A stretch of 64,000 nt of DNA from Candidatus Flexifilum breve. GTDB lineage: Bacteria; Chloroflexota; Anaerolineae; Aggregatilineales; Phototrophicaceae. Where the stretch lies: contig JADKGC010000004.1 in assembly GCA_016717205.1 (NCBI GenBank), forward strand, positions 1-64,000. The letters run 5' to 3'. The position numbers and the translations under genes are program-made. The notes under the pieces are model-generated. The model saw only the letters and a list, made by a program, of their open reading frames with translations. It searched no databases and was not told where the DNA came from. This document shows, in pieces, positions 44,236-52,434 of this stretch (its first letter is position 1; the number at the start of each line of letters is the position of its first letter).

Positions 44236-44397
44236 ATGTCCACCCAAGATACGAATGACCTCACCCCTGCGGAAAAGAAAGCCTATCGCGTTCCTCGCTT
44301 CACGCAGCATGGCACGATTCAGAATATGACGCTCGGTGGCACAGCCGGGCCGGTAGAGGGTAAGGCGGGAGTCTCCCTGATGAAGCAGCGCCCGTAG
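44236..44397 (+). CDS. Lasso peptide precursor (A peptide)
   Basis: A 53-residue precursor. The leader (residues 1-33, opening MSTQDTNDLTPAEKKAY) has the RRE-binding motif Y17-x2-P20-x-F22-x3-G26 and Thr32 at position -2 (YRVPRFTQHG, then TIQNMTL). Cleavage after Leu33 gives the 20-residue core GGTAGPVE-GKAGVSLMKQRP. Gly1 and Glu8 are ideally placed for an eight-residue macrolactam ring, leaving a 12-residue tail with Ser14, Met16, Lys10, Lys17, Arg19 and Pro20. ATG at 44236 follows AGGAA by eight bases; the frame is open further upstream to 44179 without support. It sits between cyclase and kinase genes. Cleavage and ring are predicted from family rules. Confidence 0.9.
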   Translation: MSTQDTNDLTPAEKKAYRVPRFTQHGTIQNMTLGGTAGPVEGKAGVSLMKQRP

Positions 44398-44430
44398 TCG
44401 CCGTTCTGCGTCTCAGGCTGATTTCGACAG

Positions 44431-45426
44431 GTGCGCTACCGAATTCTAGGTTTCGTGGTTGAAACCGATGTGGTACTTGATCTTGATCAAGTGCTTGAAC
44501 CCGTCTTACCGGATGTAACGTTCCAGCAACTCACGGCTGAACTTCGCGAAGCAGTCGTCGTTTTTCCATTCCATACCCTAAAACAAACTGATGGAAGCTA
44601 CTGGCAGTCGTGGTCAAAAAGTGAGCACGGCTACCGGCTCCAGTATTTTGATCACGGCGTCTTCTGGATTTCACCGGATGGCCGCCACATTCGCGGTTTT
44701 CTGTATCCCGAAACGCCCGCGAACACCTTTCAGCACATCCTGCTGGATCAAGTGCTGCCCTATGCGGCGACGCTCCGCGGTGAACGGGTGCTGCATGCGG
44801 GCGGGTTCGTCAGTGACGGTCAGGCGGTGGTGTTTTTGGGCGAAGGTGGGCAGGGTAAATCGACGCTCACCGCCAGCTTTGGGGCAGTGGGGTATCCCCT
44901 GTTAGCGGACGACTCGCTGCGGCTGCGCGTGGGCGCTGACGCAGTTTGGGGGATCGGCAGTTATCCGGGGGTGCGGCTGTGGGAAGATTCAGCGGACAGC
45001 GTCGCGCCCGCGCAGCCGTGGACGCCCGTGGCGCATTATACGGAAAAGCGACGTCTCTCTGCTGCGCCGGGTGGTGTGAGCTTCTACAGCGATCCCGCGC
45101 CGATCAAGCGGCTGTATGTACTGGACGCGGATACTGTTGGCTCCATGCAGATTGAACCCCTGACCGCCAACGAACGCTTTATCTATCTGCTCCGGCATTC
45201 CTTCCGGTTTGACATCACGGACCGGCAGCGCACGCAGCGGGAATTTGAAACGCTCACGCAGTTAGCCGTTCGCCTCCCTATTTACCGCCTGCGTTATCCG
45301 CGCCGCTATGATTTTCTGCCGCACGTTCGTCAAGCCATTCTGGATCATTTAGAGACTCACGACCACGACCATCTTGACCCTAGCCGCCAATCCCCGTCTA
45401 CGCATCCTCTGCCAACTGATCACTGA
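44431..45426 (+). CDS. HPr kinase-like protein of the lasso cluster
   Basis: A 331-residue HprK-related kinase. Residues about 118-165 hold the hallmark set: VLHAGGFV (His122), P-loop FLGEGGQGKSTLTASF (GEGGQGKST at 137-145) and LLADDSLRL with the acidic pair used in catalysis. Related proteins in lasso clusters (paeninodin type) phosphorylate the C-terminal Ser of the precursor. Here the core ends in Pro and its only Ser is at position 14, so the target or role may differ. Start is GTG at 44431. The 3' end overlaps the nucleotidyltransferase frame by 53 bases. Confidence 0.85.
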   Translation: MRYRILGFVVETDVVLDLDQVLEPVLPDVTFQQLTAELREAVVVFPFHTLKQTDGSYWQSWSKSEHGYRLQYFDHGVFWISPDGRHIRGFLYPETPANTFQHILLDQVLPYAATLRGERVLHAGGFVSDGQAVVFLGEGGQGKSTLTASFGAVGYPLLADDSLRLRVGADAVWGIGSYPGVRLWEDSADSVAPAQPWTPVAHYTEKRRLSAAPGGVSFYSDPAPIKRLYVLDADTVGSMQIEPLTANERFIYLLRHSFRFDITDRQRTQREFETLTQLAVRLPIYRLRYPRRYDFLPHVRQAILDHLETHDHDHLDPSRQSPSTHPLPTDH

Positions 45427-46549
45427 TCAGCTGGCGTTCGGCAGTGTGCCCGCTGACCAGTGGCCAGCCGTCACTGACCTGGCGGTGCAGCACAGCGTTG
45501 CGCCGCTGCTGTACTGGCTGCTCAAGCAACAGCCGCTGACCCTGCCGCCAGCGCCGATGGCGACTTTAGCGCTCGCTGCCCATAACAGTGCCATTAACCA
45601 GGCGATCCTCGAACGCGCGCGGCAGCAGGTGCAGTCGGCTTTCGAGCAGGCGGGCATTCCGTGTATCTGGCTGAAAGGCGCGGTGCTCGCCCGCACGATT
45701 TATCCCGAGATGGGGCTGCGGCCCATGACCGATATCGACGTGCTCGTCCCGTATGATCAGCGCGCAGCCGCGCTGCAGATCGCACAGACGCTGGGCTACG
45801 AATGGGAAGAAGGCACCGGCGATTTCTTCCCGGAAGCGGACGATGAACTCCATGGGTTCAGCGCGTCCAAGCATCATTACCGCCTGTACAGCCGCACGCA
45901 GTCGGGCGTGGCGCTGGAAATCCATTATCGGTTGCTCGGCGCGGATGATGATCGCTTAATGGCGCTGGAGGATTTGCAGTGGTTCTGGCAGACGCGGCAA
46001 ACGCTCATGATGACCGACGGTAAGAGCCTCGATCACTTCTCCACCGAGGCACAGCTTCTGCATTTATGCGCGCATATTGTCTTGCAGCACCCCGGCGACG
46101 ATCTGTTCCTGATTCGCTACCTCGACCTGCACCGCCTGATCACCCGGTCGGCGCTTGATTGGCCGACCGTCATCGATCAGGCCGTAGTCCTGGGCTGGAC
46201 GTTCCCGGTGGAACTGGCGCTGCGGCGCACAGTCGAGTTTTTCGCCACGCCGCTGCCTGATCATGTGCTGACTGCGTTGGTCGAACGACGGCCAGCGTAT
46301 GAGGACATCGGCCTGTTTCGCGCGCTGCAGGGGAGCGGCGGTCGTTGGGAGGCCTGGCGCGCGTATCTGGTCACGCTGCCGCCGCGTCAGCGTCTGGAGA
46401 TGATGCGCCGGGCGTTGTTCCCTAGTCGAGATTATTTGCGCGAACGTTATCACGTCAAAACCGGAATTATGCTTTACTATCCGTATCGCTGGTTGGATCA
46501 AAGCCGTGTCATCCTGACGGCCGTGTGGCAGCGGCTCCGGGCACGCTGA
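45374..46549 (+). CDS. Nucleotidyltransferase-fold protein (NTP_transf_5) of the lasso cluster
   Basis: A protein of up to 391 residues in the NTP_transf_5 (PF14907) group. The active-site region is IPCIWLKGAVLARTIYPEMG followed by RPMTDIDVLVP, with Asp120 and Asp122 as the metal-binding pair. The rest is helical, with a His-rich stretch (LLHLCAHIVLQH). Homologues accompany HprK-like kinases in several lasso and related RiPP clusters; their reaction is not settled, and nucleotide or sugar-phosphate transfer is the obvious guess. The start is uncertain: TTG at 45374 overlaps the kinase gene by 53 bases, and a later start is possible. Confidence 0.8.
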   Translation: MTLAANPRLRILCQLITDQLAFGSVPADQWPAVTDLAVQHSVAPLLYWLLKQQPLTLPPAPMATLALAAHNSAINQAILERARQQVQSAFEQAGIPCIWLKGAVLARTIYPEMGLRPMTDIDVLVPYDQRAAALQIAQTLGYEWEEGTGDFFPEADDELHGFSASKHHYRLYSRTQSGVALEIHYRLLGADDDRLMALEDLQWFWQTRQTLMMTDGKSLDHFSTEAQLLHLCAHIVLQHPGDDLFLIRYLDLHRLITRSALDWPTVIDQAVVLGWTFPVELALRRTVEFFATPLPDHVLTALVERRPAYEDIGLFRALQGSGGRWEAWRAYLVTLPPRQRLEMMRRALFPSRDYLRERYHVKTGIMLYYPYRWLDQSRVILTAVWQRLRAR

Positions 46550-46560
46550 TCGGAGGCAAG

Positions 46561-48378
46561 GTGTCGGTTTTTGCGTTGTTGTGGCAGCGCGCTGCCCGCA
46601 GCGTGACGAGCCTGTGGCGTGCGCTCGGCCTGACCTGGACGAGCAGCCGTGGCTGGACGAGCGCGGCGATCGTGCTCACGCTGCTGCAAGGGCTGACCCC
46701 GGTCGCGCTGCTGTATTTGATTGGCGCAATGCTCGATCAGGTCACGGCGGTTATCCTGCAGGGGCGCACGGTCAATGATATCATCGGGATCGTCGTCCTC
46801 GCCGGAATCGTGGCTTTCATCGATATGGCACTGAGCGTGATCAGCGGCGTGGTACATGAAGGTCAAACGCTCGCGGTCAACGAACATGTCGCCCGCCTGA
46901 TCCATTCCAAGTCGATTGCCGTCGATCTCGAATACTACGAGCAGTCGGCTTACTACGACCGCTTGCACCGCGCGCAGGGTGAAGCGAGCTATCGCCCGAC
47001 CGCCATCATCAGTGATTTGACGGCTATCCTTCGCGATACGTTCACGCTGATTGGCGTGATCGGCGTACTCGTGTCGCTCAACGCCCTGACGCCGCTCATT
47101 CTGTTCGCCAGCGCGTTCCCGGTTGTGCTGGTGCGTTTGCGCTTCACACAGGTGCTCATGGACTGGTACATGCAGACCTCGGCAATTGAACGCGAGCAAG
47201 CCTACTACAACTATCTGCTCACCGCGGAATATCATGCCAAAGAAATTCGCCTGTTCAATCTCGGCGCGTTGTTCGCCCAGCGCTTCGATACGCTCTACGC
47301 GCGGCTGCGTTCGGGACGTATGGCAATCATGTGGCGGCGTACCATCTTTGAACTAGGGACGCAGGGACTGGGCGTGATCGCGCTGTTCGGCGCGTTTCTG
47401 CTCACGGTCGGCTACGCGCTGACCGGGGCGATCACACTCGGCGGTCTGGTGATCATGTTTCAGGGTTTTCAGCGGGCACAGGGGACGCTGCAATCGCTGT
47501 TGAGCAGTCTCGCCGGGTTGTACGAAAGCAGCGTGTTCTTACGCGACTTCTACGAATTCCTCGGGCTGGAGCCGTTGGTTAAGCCGCCGCTGCAACCGCA
47601 ACCTATACCCCAACCTCTGCGGACGGGCATTCGCTTTGAAGACGTCAGCTTTCAGTATGCGCGTGGGACGACGCCCGTCCTCGCTGGCGTCAACCTGACG
47701 ATCCAGCCCGGCGAGGTGATCGCGCTGGTCGGCGCGAATGGCGCGGGCAAGTCCACGCTGATCAAACTGCTGTGCCGCCTGTATGATCCGACCGCGGGAC
47801 GCATCACCATCGACGGCATCGATCTGCGTGATTTCGACGTGGCTGATCTGCGCGCACAGATCAGCGTGCTGTTTCAGGACTATAACGAGTATCAGCTCAG
47901 CGCCTGGGAGAACATCGGCTTGGGTGATGTGACACAGGAGCGCGCAGCCATTGAGCGGGCGGCGCAAGCATCCGGCGCGCACGAGGTGATCACGGCGCTG
48001 CCGGACGGTTATGACTCGCGCTTAGGTAACTGGTTCGGCGGGCAGGAATTGAGCATCGGGCAGTGGCAGAAGATCGCGCTCGCGCGGGCGTTTTTACGCC
48101 GGGCGCAAATCGTGGTGCTCGATGAGCCGACTAGTTCGCTCGATGTGCTTTCTGAACACGAGGTGTTCGAACGCTTCCGGCAGGTCGTCGCTGACCGCTG
48201 CGCGATCCTCATCAGCCACCGCCTCTCGACTATTCGGTTGGCGCAGCGCATCTATGTGCTCGATCAGCAGCACATCGTCGAAAGTGGCACGCACGACGAA
48301 CTCATGGCGCAGGGCGGGCTGTACGCGACGTTGTTCAACACGCAGTCGCAGTACTACCGCGCGGACACCCCGGTGTAG
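46561..48378 (+). CDS. Lasso peptide ABC exporter (D protein)
   Basis: A 605-residue half-transporter with fused membrane and ATPase domains, expected to export the mature peptide and give self-protection. Residues about 25-310 hold six membrane helices. The ATPase domain (about 350-590) has Walker A LVGANGAGKSTLIKLL, Q-loop VLFQDYNEYQLSAWENI, signature LSIGQWQKIALARAFL and Walker B IVVLDEPTSSLD, then the switch His in LISHRLSTI. GTG at 46561 is chosen because GGAGG precedes it by four bases. It lies 11 bases after the nucleotidyltransferase and four bases before the B2 gene. Confidence 0.9.
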   Translation: MSVFALLWQRAARSVTSLWRALGLTWTSSRGWTSAAIVLTLLQGLTPVALLYLIGAMLDQVTAVILQGRTVNDIIGIVVLAGIVAFIDMALSVISGVVHEGQTLAVNEHVARLIHSKSIAVDLEYYEQSAYYDRLHRAQGEASYRPTAIISDLTAILRDTFTLIGVIGVLVSLNALTPLILFASAFPVVLVRLRFTQVLMDWYMQTSAIEREQAYYNYLLTAEYHAKEIRLFNLGALFAQRFDTLYARLRSGRMAIMWRRTIFELGTQGLGVIALFGAFLLTVGYALTGAITLGGLVIMFQGFQRAQGTLQSLLSSLAGLYESSVFLRDFYEFLGLEPLVKPPLQPQPIPQPLRTGIRFEDVSFQYARGTTPVLAGVNLTIQPGEVIALVGANGAGKSTLIKLLCRLYDPTAGRITIDGIDLRDFDVADLRAQISVLFQDYNEYQLSAWENIGLGDVTQERAAIERAAQASGAHEVITALPDGYDSRLGNWFGGQELSIGQWQKIALARAFLRRAQIVVLDEPTSSLDVLSEHEVFERFRQVVADRCAILISHRLSTIRLAQRIYVLDQQHIVESGTHDELMAQGGLYATLFNTQSQYYRADTPV

Positions 48379-48382
48379 ATCG

Positions 48383-48829
48383 ATGGATTTCCGCCACATC
48401 GTCCTCGCTGTTCAAGCCCGCTCACCCGCTGAACGGCGCTTGCTGGCTGAGACCGCCCTCAATCTGGTGGCGGCGTGGGTGCTGGTGCGCGGTGTGCCGT
48501 TCACATGGTGGTCGCGCCGCTTAGGTGATCGTAGAGCGGAGTCGTCCGCGAGCGAACAGACACAAACGCTTACGCTGATCGCCGGGAGCATCGCCGCCGT
48601 CGCTAGTCAGCTTCCGTGGACGTCAACCTGCCTGATGGACGCGCTCGCCGCCAAGTGGATGCTGAATCGGCGGGGTGTTCCCAACACGCTGTATTTCGGC
48701 GTCCGCACGGAAGAGAGCGCCGGGAAAGATCTCTTCGCGCATGCGTGGCTCTGCGTCGGGATGCAGTTCGTCGCGGGTGAGGTTGGCGCAGAACAGTATA
48801 CCGTGATCGTGAAGTTCACCAGCCCCTGA
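48383..48829 (+). CDS. Lasso peptide B2 leader peptidase (transglutaminase-like)
   Basis: A 148-residue cysteine protease that removes the leader so the new N-terminal Gly can be cyclised. The family signature is clear: LPWTSTCLMDALAAKWMLNRR with catalytic Cys83, followed by GVPNTLYFGV and FAHAWLCVG with catalytic His120. The helical N-terminal 60 residues are normal for stand-alone B2 proteins. ATG at 48383 starts four bases after the exporter stop. It is the last gene of the cluster; a tRNA gene on the other strand follows. Confidence 0.92.
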   Translation: MDFRHIVLAVQARSPAERRLLAETALNLVAAWVLVRGVPFTWWSRRLGDRRAESSASEQTQTLTLIAGSIAAVASQLPWTSTCLMDALAAKWMLNRRGVPNTLYFGVRTEESAGKDLFAHAWLCVGMQFVAGEVGAEQYTVIVKFTSP

Positions 48830-48903
48830 CTGAGGTTGACAATTTGTGAGGTTTCTGACGGAGAAAACAAAAATCGGCGGGCTGGTATGCCGCCGATTTG
48901 CTG

Positions 48904-48975
48904 TGACCCTGGGGGGGCTCGAACCCTCAACACTCGCCTTAAAAGGGCGCTGCTCTGCCATTGAGCTACAGGGCC
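48904..48975 (-). tRNA. tRNA-Lys (anticodon TTT)
   Basis: A 72-base cloverleaf: acceptor GGCCCTG/CAGGGTC with one G-U pair, D-arm GCTC AATGGCA GAGC, anticodon loop CTTTTAA with anticodon TTT, T-arm GAGGG TTCGAGC CCCCC. There is an A-C mismatch in the T-stem and a G-A mismatch at the base of the anticodon stem. The CCA end is not encoded. A run of seven C lies across the T-stem and acceptor, a place where a base-call error could explain the mismatch. Confidence 0.9.
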
Positions 48976-49009
48976 AATGCAAAATATTGTAGCAGAGCTT
49001 ATGTCTTTT

Positions 49010-49801
49010 TCAACCCGCAAGTGCCACTTCTAATAGGGGGCTCATGGCTGGGTGCGCCTCTCCTCCCACGTACTGATCGGCCGTTGGCACATGCTCGGCG
49101 CTGAGGTAGCGCACCGAATGGTCGTCAGGCTGGTAGAGCGCATAAACATCCGTAAAGGTCGTGGCGTTTGCCTGCCTAAATCCTACGCGTACGCGCAGCA
49201 GACGCTGCATATCGGCTGAGACCGCGATCAGGTCAAATGGGGCCGCCCAGCGCTGCGGACTGCACGTGTACCAACCTTGCTGGAGCAGATCAATCTCAAC
49301 ATGGGCGATGGCCAATTGGATTGGTTCGGTAAGGCTGCGAGGCGAGCATTCTATTTTGTATGCGCTGTTCGCTATGCGATATGGATCAAGGTAATTCTGG
49401 GCTAGCCAGATCCCTTTCTTTTGCCCATTCTTTGGCGGTGTGACGCGCATGCGCAGTGCCACGGCATCGGTGGGGATTTCGTCGACGCGCAAGTAGTAAA
49501 CCGTGTCAGTTTCGGGACAGAAAGTTGCATAGGCATCCAATTGGCTTAGGTCAACTTTGACCGTATAGATGCGTTTGGAGTTGTAGTAATTGGAACGGAA
49601 ACTGAACGGTACAAAGCCGTTCTCTAACGTCCGGTATTTCACCTGCACGCGTTTGAGCGTGACCATGTCGGGCATGACAGCGATCAGGTCGAACGGGAGA
49701 TGTTCTGAAAGGGGCAGACACACATGGATGCCATGCTCCAACAAATGCGCAATCGCTTTGGCGACCGCCAGATCGCCTTTGTCCTTGGTGAGGTGCGCCA
49801 T
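49010..49801 (-). CDS. PD-(D/E)XK nuclease-like protein with duplicated domain
   Basis: A 263-residue protein related to the group I intron-associated endonuclease-type PD-(D/E)XK domain (PF11645). The first copy (about residues 1-85) has KGDLAVAKAIAHLLEHG, PFDLIAVMPD and VQVKYRT, where the final strand is Q-x-K in place of E-x-K. The second copy (about 165-225) has AIAHVEIDLLQQG, PFDLIAVSAD and VRVGFRQ, with the catalytic Lys lost. ATG at 49801 follows AAGGGAG; the frame continues to 49858. It is close to the tRNA-Lys gene. Whether it cuts DNA is unknown. Confidence 0.7.
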   Translation of the reverse strand: MAHLTKDKGDLAVAKAIAHLLEHGIHVCLPLSEHLPFDLIAVMPDMVTLKRVQVKYRTLENGFVPFSFRSNYYNSKRIYTVKVDLSQLDAYATFCPETDTVYYLRVDEIPTDAVALRMRVTPPKNGQKKGIWLAQNYLDPYRIANSAYKIECSPRSLTEPIQLAIAHVEIDLLQQGWYTCSPQRWAAPFDLIAVSADMQRLLRVRVGFRQANATTFTDVYALYQPDDHSVRYLSAEHVPTADQYVGGEAHPAMSPLLEVALAG

Positions 49802-49919
49802 CTCGACTCCCTTTTGCGCGGGCAGATCGCTTACCTGAGCAGCATAGCACAAGTGCACCTTGGGTGATCCGCCAGGTCAACGCCGGGCATATGTAGTTTT
49901 GGTTCGTAGCGCCAAACGG

Positions 49920-50336
49920 TTAAGTGTTGGGCTGGTGTTCGCTGAGATTGGCGACGGCGACTGTCATGGCAGCGATTCCGTCTGCGCGCGAAGTAAACAG
50001 CGGCAGCTGCTGCCCACCGAACTGCTGCTGCCGCGCCGCATCGACGTACAGCTTCACCATCAGGTCCGTGCCGACAAACGCGGGCAGCACCACAAAGGGC
50101 ATTTTGGCGGTATTGCGCGCGTTCCGGCGGCTTGTCGATTGCAGAATTTCCAGGATTTGTTTGAAGCTGCTCGTGGCCTGCGTGGTGTCGAAGATCAGCG
50201 CAGTATTGACCGGGTATTCGCCGAGCAAGCGAATGACCTGCAGATCGGCTTGGGCAATCGTATCAGCATCAACGGATCCGGTGAGGGTGACCAGAATGAT
50301 CGGGGCATCGGTGAGACGTTCGACGGAGAAGGGCAT
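49920..50336 (-). CDS. Small STAS/SpoIIAA-like protein of unknown function
   Basis: A 138-residue soluble protein opening MPFSVERLTDAPIILVTLTGSV. Alternating strands and helices, with a strand ending in ALIFDTTQATSSF, recall SpoIIAA-like or STAS folds used in signalling, but the match is weak. No membrane segment. It lies between the nuclease-like gene and ilvD on the same strand, after the ilvD terminator, so it is probably expressed alone. Confidence 0.6.
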   Translation of the reverse strand: MPFSVERLTDAPIILVTLTGSVDADTIAQADLQVIRLLGEYPVNTALIFDTTQATSSFKQILEILQSTSRRNARNTAKMPFVVLPAFVGTDLMVKLYVDAARQQQFGGQQLPLFTSRADGIAAMTVAVANLSEHQPNT

Positions 50337-50356
50337 GACGAAATCCTCGATGAGAC

Positions 50357-50401
50357 AAAAATAGACAATAGACTGGGAACGCTCCCAATCTATTGTCTAT
50401 T
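50357..50401 (-). terminator. Strong terminator of ilvD
   Basis: AATAGACAATAGA with TGGGA pairs with its complement over 42 bases (one mismatch) around loop ACGC/GCGT. On the minus strand TTTTT follows the stem. It lies 30 bases after the ilvD stop. Confidence 0.85.
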
Positions 50402-50430
50402 ATCGTAGCATCGAGTGGTTTTGTCGACGC

Positions 50431-52143
50431 TTAACGCACCAGACCGGAGGCCGAATTGGTCACTGCGCCGTCATCGGCCTGCGCGGTGAGGCGCGCATAC
50501 TTCGCCATGACGCCGCTGATGTAATGCGGCTTCGGCGCGACCCAGGCAGCACGCCGGGCGGTCAGCTCTTCAGCGCTCACTTCCATATTGATCGTCCGCG
50601 CGTCGATGTCCACAGTGATGATATCGCCTTCGTGCAGCAGGCCAATCGGTCCGCCGACCGCGGCTTCGGGCGCGATGTGCCCGATGCACAGCCCACGCGT
50701 AGCACCGGAGAAACGACCATCCGTGATCAGTACCACATCCGCGCCTAACCCCTGACCGACAATCGCTGCGGTCACTTGCAGCATTTCGCGCATGCCGGGG
50801 CCGCCGACCGGGCCTTCATAGCGGATCACGACCACGTCACCCGCGTTGATCTGGCGGTTCTGCACGGCCTGGAACGCCTCTTCTTCTGTGTTGAAGACCC
50901 GGGCGACGCCGCGGAAAGTGCGCGGTTCCGTCCCCTTGAGCTTGATCACGCTGCCGTTCGGCGCGAGATTGCCCTTGAGGATGTGCAGCCCACCGTTTTC
51001 GTAGATCGCATTATCCCACGTACGAATCACGTCCTGACCGGGCGTTTCGACCGCGGTTGCCGCTTCCTGAGCGAGTGTCTTGCCCGTCACCGTTAGCGCG
51101 CTGCCGTCGACGTAGCCGCCTTCGACCAGACGCTGCGCCAGCAGACGCACGCCGCCCGCGCGGTACATATCGGTGGCGACATACTTGCCCGTCGGCTTGA
51201 GGTCGCAGATCAGCGGGGTGCGCTTGCTGATCGCTTCGATGTCGTCAATCGTGAATTCGATGCCCGCTTCACGGGCGAAGGCCAACGTATGCAGCACGCC
51301 ATTGGTGCTGCCGCCACTCGCCGCGACCGCCGCAATCGCATTTTCGAGCGCTTGGCGCGTGACGATCTTGCTCGGGCGCAGGTCCTGTTCAATCAATTGA
51401 ATCATCAACTGCCCGGCCAGCAGCGAGACATCGTCTTTTTCCGTCGCCATTGCCGGGATATCCGCCATGCCCATCGGGGAGATGCCCAGAATTTCGCCGA
51501 CCATGCCCATCGTGTTCGCCGTGAACTGGCCACCGCAGGCGCCGGGACCGGGGCAGGCTACGCCTTCAATTTCATGCAGTTCGTCCAACGTGATGCGACC
51601 AGCGGCATACGCGCCCATGGCCTCGAAGACTTCCTGCACGGTGATATCCTTGCCGCGGTAATTGCCGGGGGCAATTGAGCCGCCGTACAGCATGAGGGAG
51701 GGCACATCGAGGCGGATGAGCGACATGATCGTGCCGGGCATGGTCTTGTCGCAGGCGGCCAACGCGATGATGCCGTCGAAGAAATTGCCGCGCGCCACCA
51801 GTTCGATGGAGTCGGCGATGATTTCGCGGCTGATGAGCGAGGCCTTCATGCCTTCCGTGCCCATCGTGATGCCGTCGCTGATGCTGACCGTATTAAATTC
51901 CAGCGGCGTTCCCCCGGCGCGGCGAATCCCCTCTTTCATCTTGGCGGAGAGGCGGCGCAGGTGGAAGTTGCAGGGCCCAATTTCCGTCCACGTATTCGCA
52001 ATGCCGATCAGGGGTTTTTTTAGGTCTTCGTCCGACAAGCCAATCGCCTTCAACATGGCGCGGGCGGCGGAACGGTCAACGCCTTCAACGAGTGTACGGC
52101 TGCGGCGATTCAAAGCCGCCAGCACTTCGGGAGAGTCTGCCAC
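50431..52143 (-). CDS. ilvD: Dihydroxy-acid dehydratase
   Basis: A 570-residue iron-sulfur enzyme of branched-chain amino acid and CoA synthesis, converting 2,3-dihydroxy acids to 2-keto acids. Cluster-binding Cys are in GPCNFHLRRL, ALAACDKTMPG and CPGPGACGGQFTANTM. The C-terminal domain has ITDGRFSGATRGLCIGH. GTG at 52143 (VADSPEVLAALNRRS) is preferred because AAGGAG precedes it by nine bases; the frame extends to 52212, adding 23 residues of poor fit. No T-box or leader peptide is seen. The gene stands alone with its own terminator. Confidence 0.93.
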   Translation of the reverse strand: MADSPEVLAALNRRSRTLVEGVDRSAARAMLKAIGLSDEDLKKPLIGIANTWTEIGPCNFHLRRLSAKMKEGIRRAGGTPLEFNTVSISDGITMGTEGMKASLISREIIADSIELVARGNFFDGIIALAACDKTMPGTIMSLIRLDVPSLMLYGGSIAPGNYRGKDITVQEVFEAMGAYAAGRITLDELHEIEGVACPGPGACGGQFTANTMGMVGEILGISPMGMADIPAMATEKDDVSLLAGQLMIQLIEQDLRPSKIVTRQALENAIAAVAASGGSTNGVLHTLAFAREAGIEFTIDDIEAISKRTPLICDLKPTGKYVATDMYRAGGVRLLAQRLVEGGYVDGSALTVTGKTLAQEAATAVETPGQDVIRTWDNAIYENGGLHILKGNLAPNGSVIKLKGTEPRTFRGVARVFNTEEEAFQAVQNRQINAGDVVVIRYEGPVGGPGMREMLQVTAAIVGQGLGADVVLITDGRFSGATRGLCIGHIAPEAAVGGPIGLLHEGDIITVDIDARTINMEVSAEELTARRAAWVAPKPHYISGVMAKYARLTAQADDGAVTNSASGLVR

Positions 52144-52387
52144 AGAAATAAGCTCCTTGCTTTCAATGTTCGTAAGGATTGTAACGCCGCCGTCGGGGTT
52201 TGTCACGTTCACGCGCTGCTCATGTATTACAAATAAAATGAACGCCAGACGTGAGGAGGATAGCGATGCTCGGGTTGATTTTGAAGGTGATTCGCTGGTG
52301 GGTACTGCGCCGGATTTGGCGGCGAGTATTTCGCGGTCGGTGATTGCGCCAACGGACCGCTAGTTCACTATGTTGTCACCATGCAAA

Positions 52388-52417
52388 AGGTCGGCGATCC
52401 GCGCGGATCGCCGACCA
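52388..52417 (-). terminator. Terminator of the secreted-protein gene
   Basis: GGTCGGCGATCC pairs with GGATCGCCGACC across GCGC, a 12-bp stem. On the minus strand TTTT follows. It lies 18 bases after the gene end. Confidence 0.8.
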
Positions 52418-52434
52418 AGCTGGTCAGTGCTCGT

